Positions 49,001 to 59,621 of a DNA stretch of 64,000 nt are shown here, piece by piece. Both the position numbers and the translations under genes were made by a program. Each line of letters starts with the position of its first letter. The first letter of the stretch is position 1. This DNA is from Tetradesmus obliquus (taxonomy: Eukaryota > Chlorophyta > Chlorophyceae > Sphaeropleales > Scenedesmaceae): contig CP126203.1 of the NCBI GenBank assembly GCA_030272155.1, positions 310,001 through 374,000 of the forward strand, in the 5' to 3' direction. A model generated the notes under the pieces. That model saw only the letters and a program-made list of their open reading frames with translations. It made no database searches and was not told the origin of the DNA.

Positions 49001-50374
49001 CAATGGTGAGTGTTTTTCTCACTGTGCATTATGCATGGCATGGTTTCTGTATACTGCTGACCACTCAGAACAGAGCACAACTGCGGCGACAGCCACACAA
49101 CTAGTGCTTATACGTCACCCCTGTTATCATGCTGGTGCACACCAGGCTGTACAATGGCTATACCAGCACTTGCTGACTCCCATGCTGCTGCTGCTGCCGC
49201 CAGGGTGGGCTGGTGGTCAACGCCACCGGCTCCTACCGTCCCGCGCTGCGTATCACCGGCATGGCCCCTGGGATGGCGCTGCATTTGGACGACTTTGAGG
49301 TGGGGGGGGGGATCAGCAGCGGGCACGCAGCATTGAGCTTTGGGGTGGTGGTGGGGGGGGGGGGATCAGCTGCGGGCACGCAGCATTGAGCTTTGGGGTG
49401 GTGGTGGTGGGGGGGGGGGGGGGATTAGCAGCGGGCACGCAGCATTGAGCTTTGGGGTGGTGGTGGTGGGGGGGGGGGGGGGGGATCAGCAGCGGGCACG
49501 CAGCATTGAGCTTTGGGGTGGTGGTGGGGGGGGGGGGGGGGGATCAGCAGCGGGCACGCAGCATAGAGCTTTGGGCAACACACAATCACAACCATAATGC
49601 AAGCTGCACATGGACCTCTTCAAAATGGGCGCAGCCAGTAGCGAGCAAGCAGCATACAACAATAAAAAAACTAGGCAAGCTGCACATGGCTGACTTCACA
49701 GTGGAGCCTCTGGCCAGTGGCCGGGAATCACAGGCTGACTGTCTGCTTGCCGGTCATGTGGGGTGGATCACTCTGCAAATGCTCCACTTGAAATCGGGTG
49801 AATGATACGTCACACCTATTGTTGAGAATCCTTAAAGTCTACTTCACACAAGGCCGTAACCTTTAACACCTATTACGCATAAAGAGCACCCACCTGTCTT
49901 GTCGCCCGGGCTCCTGCTCTGTTGCTTAGCTTTTGTTATGTGTCGGCTCCTTCATATGCTGACCATGCTGGCATGCTGGTCCTGCAGGTGTCCACAATCA
50001 CGGCTGCTGCATATGCCTCTGCTCTGGCAGCAGCACGAGCCGGCACACACACCACAGGGCAGCTCAGCACCCGCCGCCTGCAGTCAACAGCCGCGGATCC
50101 CGCCTCTGCCGCCCCCAAGCTCCGCAAGATTCTGCAGAAGGCACCTCCAAGCAGCCCAGCTGCTGAGCAGCTCCGTGAGGCAGCAAAACACACCGAGCTG
50201 AATGCATATTTGGGCAGCATGTACCTGGCGCCGCTGCCTGCTGCAGATGAGCAGCTGAAGGCTGAGCTGGAGGAGCGTGAGGTTGCAAATGTGACGCTGT
50301 TGGATATGGATATGCCAGGCATCCCGCGTTACATGGAGGGGGCGCACCAGCATGTGCATGCCATCAACCCCTAA
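33190..50374 (+). CDS. Secreted WSC7-AA5 copper-radical oxidase (glyoxal/galactose-oxidase type)
   Basis: About 37 exons, beginning 33190-33418, 33665-33744, 34066-34095, 34406-34490, 34811-34963, 35370-35603 and ending 47703-47808, 48185-48334, 48839-49005, 49204-49299, 49988-50374; roughly 1720 residues in the long form. An N-terminal signal peptide (LGVLALALLSAVAYA) is followed by seven WSC modules with Pro-rich linkers, then the oxidase domain, then a C-terminal extension. Enzymes of this class use a Cys-Tyr radical and one copper to oxidise aldehydes or alcohols and release H2O2 outside the cell. WSC modules are carbohydrate-binding in fungal proteins, and fungal oxidases with repeated WSC modules are known. 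Two points are unsettled: the exon starting near 46392 lacks an AG acceptor at the phase-consistent position, and the junctions between 47427 and 47703 allow a short form ending at 47546. Many NxT/S sites fit secretion. Confidence 0.92.
36830..37640. other. AT-rich island inside a WSC intron
   Basis: Within the 995-bp intron 36682-37676, base composition switches to strongly AT-rich (runs of TATATA and ATTTTTATATTTTAG near 36970-37020), bordered by G runs at 37043, 37160 and 37523. The corresponding intron in the second oxidase (55506-55681) is only 176 bp and lacks it. There is no ORF with recognisable similarity. Confidence 0.8.
41283..41375 (+). repeat. (CTG)31 against the W7 acceptor
   Basis: Thirty-one uninterrupted CTG units end at the CAG acceptor of exon 41379-41482. 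The homologous tract in the second oxidase (59308-59355) has 16 units. Confidence 0.97.
41595..41720 (+). repeat. Interrupted CTG tract against the acceptor at 41722
   Basis: CTG units with TTG and CTA interruptions fill the intron end and finish as CGTGCTGCTGCAG. The second oxidase has 13 pure units (59582-59620) and the same terminal CGTGCTGCTGCAG. Confidence 0.95.
42888..42944 (+). repeat. (CTG)19 against the acceptor at 42948
   Basis: Nineteen pure units precede the CAG acceptor. The second oxidase has 8 units at the same place (63180-63203). Confidence 0.97.
45828..46069 (+). repeat. CAT and CTG/CTT microsatellites in an oxidase intron
   Basis: A CAT run at about 45828-45861 and a CAG run near 45870 are followed by CTG/CTT units at 46004-46058, close to the acceptor of exon 46070-46167. 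The intron is 45533-46069. Confidence 0.9.
47484..47546 (+). other. Possible alternative last exon of the oxidase
   Basis: After a TTTCTCACAG acceptor, phase 0 from exon 47381-47427 reads ALLNAAVDIIEVTRARIAVH and then TGA. Used as a terminal exon it would give a short enzyme of about 1427 residues without the C-terminal extension. Skipping it in favour of 47570-47611 and 47703-47808 gives the long form. Confidence 0.4.
48010..48440 (+). repeat. Echoes of exon 48185-48334 on both of its sides
   Basis: About 48040-48110 repeats the acceptor and start of the exon (GTGCAGTGCCCTGGTCTGTC followed by a decayed continuation). About 48415-48440 repeats its end (CACCTGGATGAGGGTGAGC). A further echo of the next exon start lies near 48718-48745 (CAGGCACGCGCATGCACC). 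Confidence 0.85.
49300..49575 (+). repeat. Minisatellite with long G runs, 5 units
   Basis: Units of 53-61 bp contain ATCAGCAGCGGGCACGCAGC, then GAGCTTTGGGGTGGTGG and a G run of variable length (about 9-17). Repeats start at about 49312, 49365, 49424, 49485 and 49543. The array begins at the donor of exon 49204-49299 and lies wholly in the intron. On the coding strand the runs could form G-quadruplexes. Confidence 0.95.
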
Positions 50375-52717
50375 GCTTTCATGATCCATCAGTTATGACT
50401 TACACAAAATAGGCGTCCCTACTTAAATTTGCATCCTTTGTGTATTGTATGTCGATATCAGAGTAGTATATTGGTGTCACTGACACTCGTTCTGTAAGTG
50501 GGGTACGATGTTGGAGTCGACTGCTGAATTGCTCCCTCTCTACATGCAGAGGGCACTGTCACATATACCGTACAGCCTGCGGGTGAGAGTTATGTATGCG
50601 GGTGGGAGTAATGTATGTGGCGCAGGAGTTGTAAGCTGTAAAGCACTGTTGGTTGACCGCAGCCGCGTGTAGTTGCATGGTTGCTTCAGTGCTGAGCAAT
50701 GCTTTCAAAGCGCGCACATGACAGCGCTAGTGGTAAGTGGTATTGGGGCCGGAAAGGCGATGAAAGGCCATTGTGTGAGCGATGAGGCTGGTGTGCATGC
50801 CATTTCTGTATACAGTGGCCTGACTGCTGCTGTGTCAACAGCACATGCGGGACAGTAGGCTCATGCAGTGGCGTGAGCTGCAGCTAACTACGTACCTCAG
50901 TAGTTGCTGCATGTGACACTGTGTGACAAATTTTGTGTAAGGGGTGTCACTCTGTGGTTGATCTTGAGTGGTGTGATGGGGGTTCTGTTTCTTGCTGTGC
51001 ATGTTGTGCCATGCAAGCATTGTTTGATGTCACCAGGCGCCTGCGGAACAGCTGTGCGGCCATAGCAGCATCAGCTTGGGCTGATCCATCCCTGCGTGTG
51101 TACCTATCATCATCATCATTATGTTATTATTTAAGCCTTATCAACGTCGCCATCGGCCCCATGCCCCACAGGAGTGGCAAGTTGGGAAGGAGGAGGGCTT
51201 GGGCTGGTCTATATCTGCAAGTATACCCTATCTACTACATCCAGGTGACTCGTATTTATGCCTGAGTTGTGTACACATGTATTCACAACGCATATTTCAT
51301 GGCAGTTCTGTATTTAATCTCTGCGCATTGTGGTCTCATTGCACGGATGCCGCACAAGTACACCTGTGCTGTACGTGTGGTGTGTGTTGTCACTAGCAGG
51401 TGCTACAAGAGCAGTTTGTGCTCAACATATGCGAGGCGTGGTCATGTGGACCGGACAATAAAGTGTTGATGATTCGGCAGCACTTTGCTGCATCCTATGC
51501 GCTGCGACGGCTGTAGTAAATTCCATTTACAGTGTTGGCTGCTGCAGGACGAGCGCAGCTCTTGAACATTTCTGTCAGGCGCTGGGCCTTGACAGCTCAA
51601 CAGCTGACAGCCCTCATGTGTAACTGGAGAACAGCAGTTGTCCATTGGTTGCTTTTGCTGTGACAGTAGTACATGGCAACGTACCTGTTGTGCTCCCTCG
51701 TCCACCCTCGCCTACTCTCTCTCCCCTCGCATTGATCTTCATTGGGGCGCAGGGCCGATGGCAACGCAGGGCTCGACGTAATGTAATGCGGTGATGGTGA
51801 GAATACAAATGACAGCTTTCAGCTGCTTGCTGTTGACAGAACGCTGGTACCGCATACTATGCATGCAGTCTGCACAGTCTGCCGCTCTGGCGCCAGTTGA
51901 GCAGTGTCCAGCTGGCTAGTATGATCCTTGGTAGCTGGTAGACCTGAAACATCTTCTCAGGATGCTGAGTAGACGGGCCTGCACCACAGTCGTCACCTCT
52001 TGAGCAGCTGATCTAAGATTCCACGTGTGTGCACAGCTCTGTCACAGCACAGTGTGCTGTCTAGCAGCTGAGAGCACGTCAGTTTCAACTTCCATGCTGA
52101 CACAGCAGCTGCTGGACCGGTAGCGACACAGAACAGCATGTGTTGGGAGTCAATGCATTGAAACCACACAACAAACGTCCGAACCTCTCGTGCGCGTGAA
52201 CATTCGATCAACCCTTGGGCGTGCAACCATCGGAGCTGCACAGCTCACCAAGTGAACTCCGAATTCGAGCAGCCGAGGCGCTGCCTCGAAGGAGCGATCC
52301 ATCAATTACATCCCAGAACCACGTTTATTAGCAAGAAGCTATTTGAAGTTGTTCATAAAATGTACAGCCGCATGTTTACGAAGGCCAACGATCATGCCAT
52401 GCCCCGTTGACTGGCCGAGGTGTGCGTGTCGTGGGCTTCTCACGCACCCGAGGGTTCGAACACAGCAATGGTTACGCAGCACCCCTTCGCTTGGTCGATG
52501 CAGCTACTGTTTGTAAACGGAGCTCCTTCGCATTCTGCAGCATCGGCATAAATGGCGGGTTTGGCATGCCACTCCGACACCAGCACCCACGGAAGCAGAG
52601 CTGATCGGTGCTTTGCTGGGATACAAACAAACCAGAAGCCTATCAAGCCCCTTTAACTCCTAACTGGCTGCTAAAGGCTTGTTTCAGCAACAAAACAAGC
52701 AGCTTGCAGCTGCTGCA
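50375..52717. other. Gap between the two oxidase genes
   Basis: This 2.3-kb stretch has a TGTAA at 50493 (119 bp after the stop, candidate poly(A) signal) and further TGTAA at about 50632-50643. I find no gene or repeat that I can support on either strand; short ORFs at 51043-51469 and 52407-52646 show no family signature. Confidence 0.5.
50493..50497 (+). terminator. Candidate TGTAA poly(A) signal for the first oxidase
   Basis: Green-algal nuclear genes commonly use TGTAA shortly before the cleavage site. This one is 119 bp past the stop codon. Support is motif and distance only. Confidence 0.3.
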
Positions 52718-53198
52718 ATGTACCGCCTCGCCCTGTTCCTTGTGCTGGTTGGGTACGTAGGCCATGCATCCGCATATGATTACTGGGGTTGTGTGCAAGA
52801 TGGCTTTGCCCGTGCTATGCCGACCCTTCTGGCTGCGACGTCTACCATGACTATCGAAGTGTGCGAAGGCCTTGCGCGCACACGCGGCATGTCTGTATTC
52901 GGGTTGCAGTACTCTGCAGAGTGCTATGGAAGTAAGTGAACCTCGTAAGAGCTGCTGTTTGAGCTGTTTTCAGCTTTCCTGAGAATGGTGCCAGTGTCAG
53001 ATGTTACACAACGTCTCACGCTCTGCTAACGATACGGACAGCTGTGCTGCACGCAAAGGCATGCGAAGTTCTTCAGTCCAAACCGCCCATGTAGATGTTG
53101 TCACTGACCTGCTCTGTTTGTTCGCCCCTGTACCTGCTGCTGCTGCTGCCCCTGTTCCTGCTGGTCCTGCTGCTGCTGCTGCTGCTGCCCCTGCTCCT

Positions 53199-53261
<63 letters not shown>

Positions 53262-56200
53262 CTCCTGCAGGCCGCAACATCACCGCCGTCACCACTGCGT
53301 ATGGCAACTCCACAAACTGCAACATGCCGTGCAGCGGCAACGCCACCCAGGTGAGTCATGATGCGACATGCTCCCGCGCCCATAAAATGGCACAGGACGA
53401 TGCGCAGTCCATCTCTGCAAACAGTGTTGCCTTGGATCGTTGCATCATTACTTCTCATGCGCTGCGTAGAGTCACCTGTCTGCTGGTGAACACACCACTC
53501 CACATCCATACCTGCTGCTAATTATCTGTACAGCCAGCTTTTTCCAGCACAGCAGCGTGCATGCCACTAATCGCTGCTTATCCACCGCTCCACATGCCTA
53601 GCCTTACAAACGCACCTGCCTGCTCACCTGCTGGTTGTCCATGTGACCACTTGGCTGCCCACCTGCCACTCTCTCGCGTGCCCGGCTGCAGACCTGTGGC
53701 GGCCCCTACGCGCTGAGCCTGGTGAGTGCGGAGATGCTTCATGCAGGTTCTCAAAGATTGTGATTGTGTGACGGCATCAGTGCGGTGACTTTGACTCTTC
53801 GCAAGGCAGGTGCATTGTGCCCTGCTGTGTGGTGCGTCTCACTGCACTGCAGTGCAGTGCCTTGTATTGCATGTGGCACTGCTCTGCTTCATATCTGCTG
53901 TGCACTGCATGCAGTACTTTGAGTGTCTGCACCCGTTCTGGTCTGCTCTGCTCTTGTCTGTTGTATGCTACAGTACTATGATGCATCCAAGTTGCCTCCT
54001 GAAGTCGCTCCAGTGCCTGGGGGCAACCTGTCAACACTGAACATCTTGCGCCTGGGTGAGTGGCAATGAGCTGTGCCGTCTGGTTTGTGCGGGGCAAAAT
54101 CGAGAGAACCTCTGCTGCTGCTGCTGCTGTTGCTGCTGCATACATGCGTTTGGTTGTGCCGCAGCTTGTGTCGGCTACACAGCCACCTGTGTTGTCAAAA
54201 CTGCATCAAGCCGCAATTCTTGCTTCTCATCTGCTGTTGTAAGGCTGCTGTGCAGCAATTTCATCAGCACTGCCTGTTTGCTTTGGATGCGTGTTGCACC
54301 ACCATCTGTCTAGCTCTTGCAGATCCCTACTAAAACATACTTTCTTCTGCATTTCCGTTCGATAAATCACCAACCTGGCTGCCTGCTGACTGCTGCCTGC
54401 TGTAGGCTGCTGGAAGGACGAATTCCCGCCCACGGGCCGTGCCGTTCCCAACCTACTGGCCGCAAACTCCATCATGACAGTTGACATGTGTGCCAGACTG
54501 GCTGCTGCTACCAACTACACTGTCTTTGCCCTGCAATATGCCTTTGAGTGCTATGCTGGTGAGTGTGCTGGCTGGTCAAACTTGGTCAAACTTGGTCACC
54601 AATTCAGTTGGAGTCAAACTTGATGCAACCTCACAGATTATTATCAGAATGTAGTGTGAAAGCCATTGTGTAGCAGTGCATTTTAGAGCCTGGTTGGATG
54701 CTGGGAATCTGTTTGAGCTGTTGCGCTCCTGCTAGAACTGGTGATCCTCAGATCAAACACAGCTGCTAACAGGCGATATCAGCTACAGTTGAGTCAGCAG
54801 CAGGTTAACAGATATTCTGTGCGTGATTGGCGCAGCAGCAGCAGCAGCAGGCGTGAGACATACATCCGCAAGCATGGCAATCACACCGCATGCCCAAAAG
54901 GATAAGCCTGCAAGCAGGAGTGTGTCTGAGACGTATGCGGGACGGTTTGCTGCTGCTACTGCTGGTCTGACATGCAGGCAACAACGAGACCGAGGCGCGC
55001 AAGTTTGGTGTGGCAGACAACTGCGACAGCACATGCACCAACCCTGCCATCAACCCGCTCGGCACATGCGGAGGAGGCCTAGCCAACTCCCTGTACCGCT
55101 TTGGCAACAGCACCCCTTCACCATCACCATCACCATCACCGTCACCAGTGGTCCTGTCCCCGTCACCAATGGCCCCGCCTCCGGGTGTCCTGTCCCCTCC
55201 ACCAGTGGTCCCGCCACCAGTGGTCCCGTCCCCGTCACCGGTGGTCCCGTCCCCGTCACCAGTGGCCCCACCACCAGTGGTCCCGTCCCCGTCACCAGCG
55301 GTCGCGCCGCCAGTGGTCCCGCCCCCGTCACCAGTGGTCCCGCCACCTGTGGTCCCGTCCCCGCCGCCAGTGGTCCCGCCGCCTGTGGTCCCGTCCCCTC
55401 CACCAGTGGTCCCATCGCCATCACCGGTGGCCCCGCCACCAGTGGTGCCGCCCCCTTCACCTGCAGCCCCCAGGCCACTCACCACCCTCAACATCACACT
55501 TCTGGGTGAGCCCACACAACTTCTATTCACACATGACGTGCTTCACAGCAGCTGCCCTGCAGCAGCTGCATCGGCCGATCTCTCGCAGTGCAGCGCAGGT
55601 TATGACTGCTGGCAGCAGCACTTTTTAGTTCCCAGGTTGTCTCTGCAGGTCAAGAGCCTTGTGTTTTGTGTGCCCCTGCAGGCTGCTGGAAGGATGAGTT
55701 CCCGCCAACTGGGCGCGCGCTGCCCACCCTGCTGCTGGCCAGTGCCAGCATGAGCGTGGAGCAGTGCACGCAGCTGGCCTGGTCACGCGGCTACGCAGTG
55801 GCTGCCCTTCAGTACTCCGAGGAGTGCTACGCGAGTGAGTGGCGCTGGCGGTTCCTTGCGGTTGGTTCTGCGCTGTGTAGGACTGGCCGCATTGCTGCAC
55901 GCAGCACATCTCAGCAGCCTGTCAGGCTGACTGCCGTACTACTGCTCCCTGCAATGTGAAGCACAGCAGCAGATCAACCCACCATTGAGGAAGCCCAAGC
56001 TGTGTCTAATTACATTACATTACATTACATTACATGCTCCACTCAAACAAGGAGTGGCAACCACAGTCAGGAGCTAACGGGAGACTCATAAAGGGACTCT
56101 TGACTCCACTTTCAGTGCATTTTCCAGCCCTTCAAGTAATGTGACTGTACAGTGCACACCAGCATCATTATATTGCATGTTGCATGCTGCATGATGTCAC

Positions 56201-59200
56201 GTGCTTTGGGGTCGAACAGCAGGCGCTACGAGGACAAACGGCTCGCATTCGTTTACTCATGTCATGGCTGCACACGCTTCGACATGCGCTCTAAAGCTTA
56301 CTGCCTGCTTGCTGTATCCTTCACCCCAATGTTCCATCCCTCGTTTTTGCAGGCACCAATGAGACGCTCGCAACGCGCTTCGGCCCCGCCACTAACTGCG
56401 ACTCGCCCTGCCGCAACGCCACCGCCGACCCGCCCGGCTCCTGCGGCGGCGGCCTGGCCAACAGCCTGTACCGCCTGCCACCCCTGGCCCCGGGAGTGTC
56501 GCCAGCACCTGAGGATGGCACACCTGTTGTCGTGGTGCCCCCGCCTGTCATTGTGCCACCTTCACCAGTTCCAGCTGGCCAGCTGTCAACACTGAACATC
56601 ACCTCCCTTGGTATGTACGGCAAACTCTACTTTGGCGTTGTTGGCTTCTTTGTTGTATGATCTGCGTGTCAACTCAACACAACTTTGCAGAGCTGCGCTC
56701 GGTTATCACATACCAATTACAGACTTTGCAGAATGAGACTTAGAAACTGGAAGCTCCCATTATCAGCTGCAGATGTGCAGCCATGAACATGCAGAGACTC
56801 AGTTCGTGCCTGCGCACTTAGCAGCTTGCAGCTGCAGCTGGCGTAGCTGACTGAGCAACGAGGAGCCTTGCTTGTGCAAATTCAAGTCTACTCACAACGC
56901 TTTCGCAAAGAAATGAAAGCGCGTGTCAGCGTGTGCCTGATACAGGCTTCGCACCTGCCCTCCCTGCTGGTTGATGCGCCTTTGACTTTCAGGTTGCTGG
57001 ATGGATCAGCCTACTCGTGCTGTGCCAACGCTGCTTGCTACATCCCCTACCATGACAGTGGATACATGCGCTCAGCTGGCTTATGCTTCTAGATGTGAGT
57101 GCAGTAATCCACCAGGTTTATCAGGTCATCAAACCTTGTGTGCGCAACAGCATGTATGAACTGCACTTTCAGTGACGGTGGTGCCAAGACTGTGCCTACA
57201 TGCCGCAGCATTGCCTGATCATGAGAGGATCTGTATGCCAAAAGCATGACGTGTGGCTGCGTCGCCCATTGTGTGATGCATACGCATTGCAGCTAGAGCC
57301 TTTGCAGCATGGTTACCCCGTCCTTCAGCACTGCCTCAAGCAACTGTAGCAACAGTCCTAAGCACTAAAAGCTCATAAGCCCAGACTACTTTTTGAAACC
57401 CTAAATCCCTTGTTTACCCCTTTCTTCAGCACTGCCTTAAGCAAGTGTAGCAACAATGCAGTTGCTGATATGCTGTTGTGTCCATCTTTGCCAACAACAA
57501 TGTGTCTGCTGCTGTGCTGCCGCCGCCGTTTCTGGTGCGGCATGCCATCACGTGCAGTGCGCTACGACGTCTTTGCTGTGCAGTATGGTGTTGAGGTAAG
57601 CGACAGCCAAGGCTCTGCCATAGCCAAGTGTGTCCTGTCAGCCCCAGCTGCAACATACCAAAGCTGTCTGCTTGTCTGCAGCCTTGACTGATAGCCCGTT
57701 GAAGGACTTTGCGCGGCTTCGTGTTGCAAACGCAAGGACAAAGATTTGACTGAGCAGACCCAATAGCTTGCTGACAGCTTTTCCTATACGTTGTGTCGTG
57801 TCTGGTTGCTCTTTGTGCCGCAGTGCTATGCTGGGCGCAACGAGACAGCTGCCTTTAAGTACGGCCCCAGCAACGGCTGCCAGACAGTCTGCCCCAACCC
57901 TGCAGCGAACCCCGTTGGCACGTGTGTAACCTGGTGGAGTTTCCAGTTGGTGCTTTCTTGCCTTTCCAGTTCATTTCATATTCCATGTTTTGCTACACCG
58001 TGCCACACTCGCTACGGCATTTGTGAGATGAATTGACACAGTTGCTCTGCTGTCTACGCCTGTTGTCTGTGGCTTGCCAAGCGCATGTGTACCGCAATAG
58101 CCGTGACATACAGCACCTTGCGCGCACACAAGCAGCAATTGGATGAATACATGTGATGCAGCGTGCCCTAATCCAATGCAGAGCGGCGCTGCTGATAGAT
58201 ACGGACGTCTTTCACACGATAGGGATGTCTTTCGTCTGCTGTGTTATGCAGGTGTGGCGGCGGCTTAGCCAACAGTGTGTACAGGCTGCCAGCTAGGCCA
58301 CAGCTTCCAAAGGCACCCCTGCCACCCGGCACAAACTACACTGGGTGAGTGTGTGGTCTGTTTGCACAACACACACCTGCATGTTTGACTTGCGTGCAGC
58401 ATGCAGCAGCCACACGGCGCATGAAGCGCAATGCACAGCTACGCACCTGCAGCCAAGCCAGAATCTGCTGTTGCCGCCACAGCGCAATGCTTGGAGCTCT
58501 TCATCTGTGCAGTTTCATTACATATCGCATTGTACTGTTGTGCTGCAGGTGCTTCCGTGACGCGGTCGAGAGGCTGGTGCCCAATGCGCTAGCTCCTGCT
58601 GTCAACATGAGCATTGCAGAGTGTGCGTGGAGAGCCAAGGCCGCAGAGTACACCGTGTTTGCGCTGCAGTTTGGCGGAGAGTGAGTGACATTTGCTCTTT
58701 GTTAGCTCTGCACCCTGAAATGGGAGTGTAGACACTCTCAACTTGCAGCCTGCTGTGGGCCACTTGCTGAGGCGACTGCCTGCTGCCTGCCGCATTTGCC
58801 ACTCTATTCCTTTCATCTGTTATGTGACATGGAATATAACAATGTAACGTGCTGCAGGTGCTGGGGTGGCTATGACCTGGAGCTGGCTCAGAGTGCCGGG
58901 CAGTTGAGTGAGGATGACTGCTCTATACCGTGCCCTGTTGGAGAGGACTTGTGTGGCGGCCCCAATGCCAACAGCCTGTACACCCTGCCGCCCCCGGTTG
59001 CCCCAGAGGGCACGCCCGAGTATGAATACCTGGGTGAGTGCCTTGTTGTGGTTGGTCATGCATGCGCATACATTACGTTACATTACATCGCATTACATGA
59101 CATGTTTCACTCAAACGAGGAGTCCACCCAATCCAGACCTAACCTACCCAGGCGCTGCAGAGCGGCCTGGGTGCCACTCACTCAATCGCTCACTGGTTTG

Positions 59201-59306
59201 ACCAGATTTACCGAGGCAGCTAGTGTGCCTGCTGGGCTGCCTGTCTTCGTGCTGATGCTGATGAGCTGTTTTGCCTGCCACCATAGCGAAGCTACACCCA
59301 CAAGTG

Positions 59307-59356
<50 letters not shown>

Positions 59357-59578
59357 AGGCTGTTACGCCGATGATCAGGACCTGCGCCCGGCTGGTGCCG
59401 AGGCACCGGATCAGACCATCAGCCGCCGCATGTTCCGCAGGCTGGGCCAGCTGCCAAACATGGTAAGAAAACCTGCCGCTGTATGTGCAAACGTTGTTGT
59501 ATGTGCGGACATAAACACGTTCAGTCGCAGCACCTGGCCAGCCAGTTCAAACCATCAGCTGCCGCATGGAGGGTCATG

Positions 59579-59621
<43 letters not shown>

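Larger units (their letters stand above)
47703..50374 (+). other. C-terminal extension of the first oxidase: predicted beta-sandwich module plus tail
   Basis: Exons 47703-47808, 48185-48334, 48839-49005, 49204-49299 and 49988-50374 continue in phase. The sequence (SVSVLGSEASLTTQVPQARG, GTRMHLFVWARTAAADSQVN, GMALHLDDFEV) has the strand pattern and closing DDFEV of galactose-binding-like or CBM_4_9-like sandwiches, so a glycan-binding role is inferred. The last exon is a charged helical tail ending in INP-stop. I cannot assign a specific family. Confidence 0.6.

Noticed and set aside
50375-52717. Separate gene between the oxidases
   Set aside because: Short ORFs on both strands have no protein-like pattern, no splice-consistent joining and no family resemblance.
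56013-56034. Telomere-like ACATT repeats
   Set aside because: A few ATTAC units, also near 41050 and 59075; too short, interstitial and not a known telomere motif.
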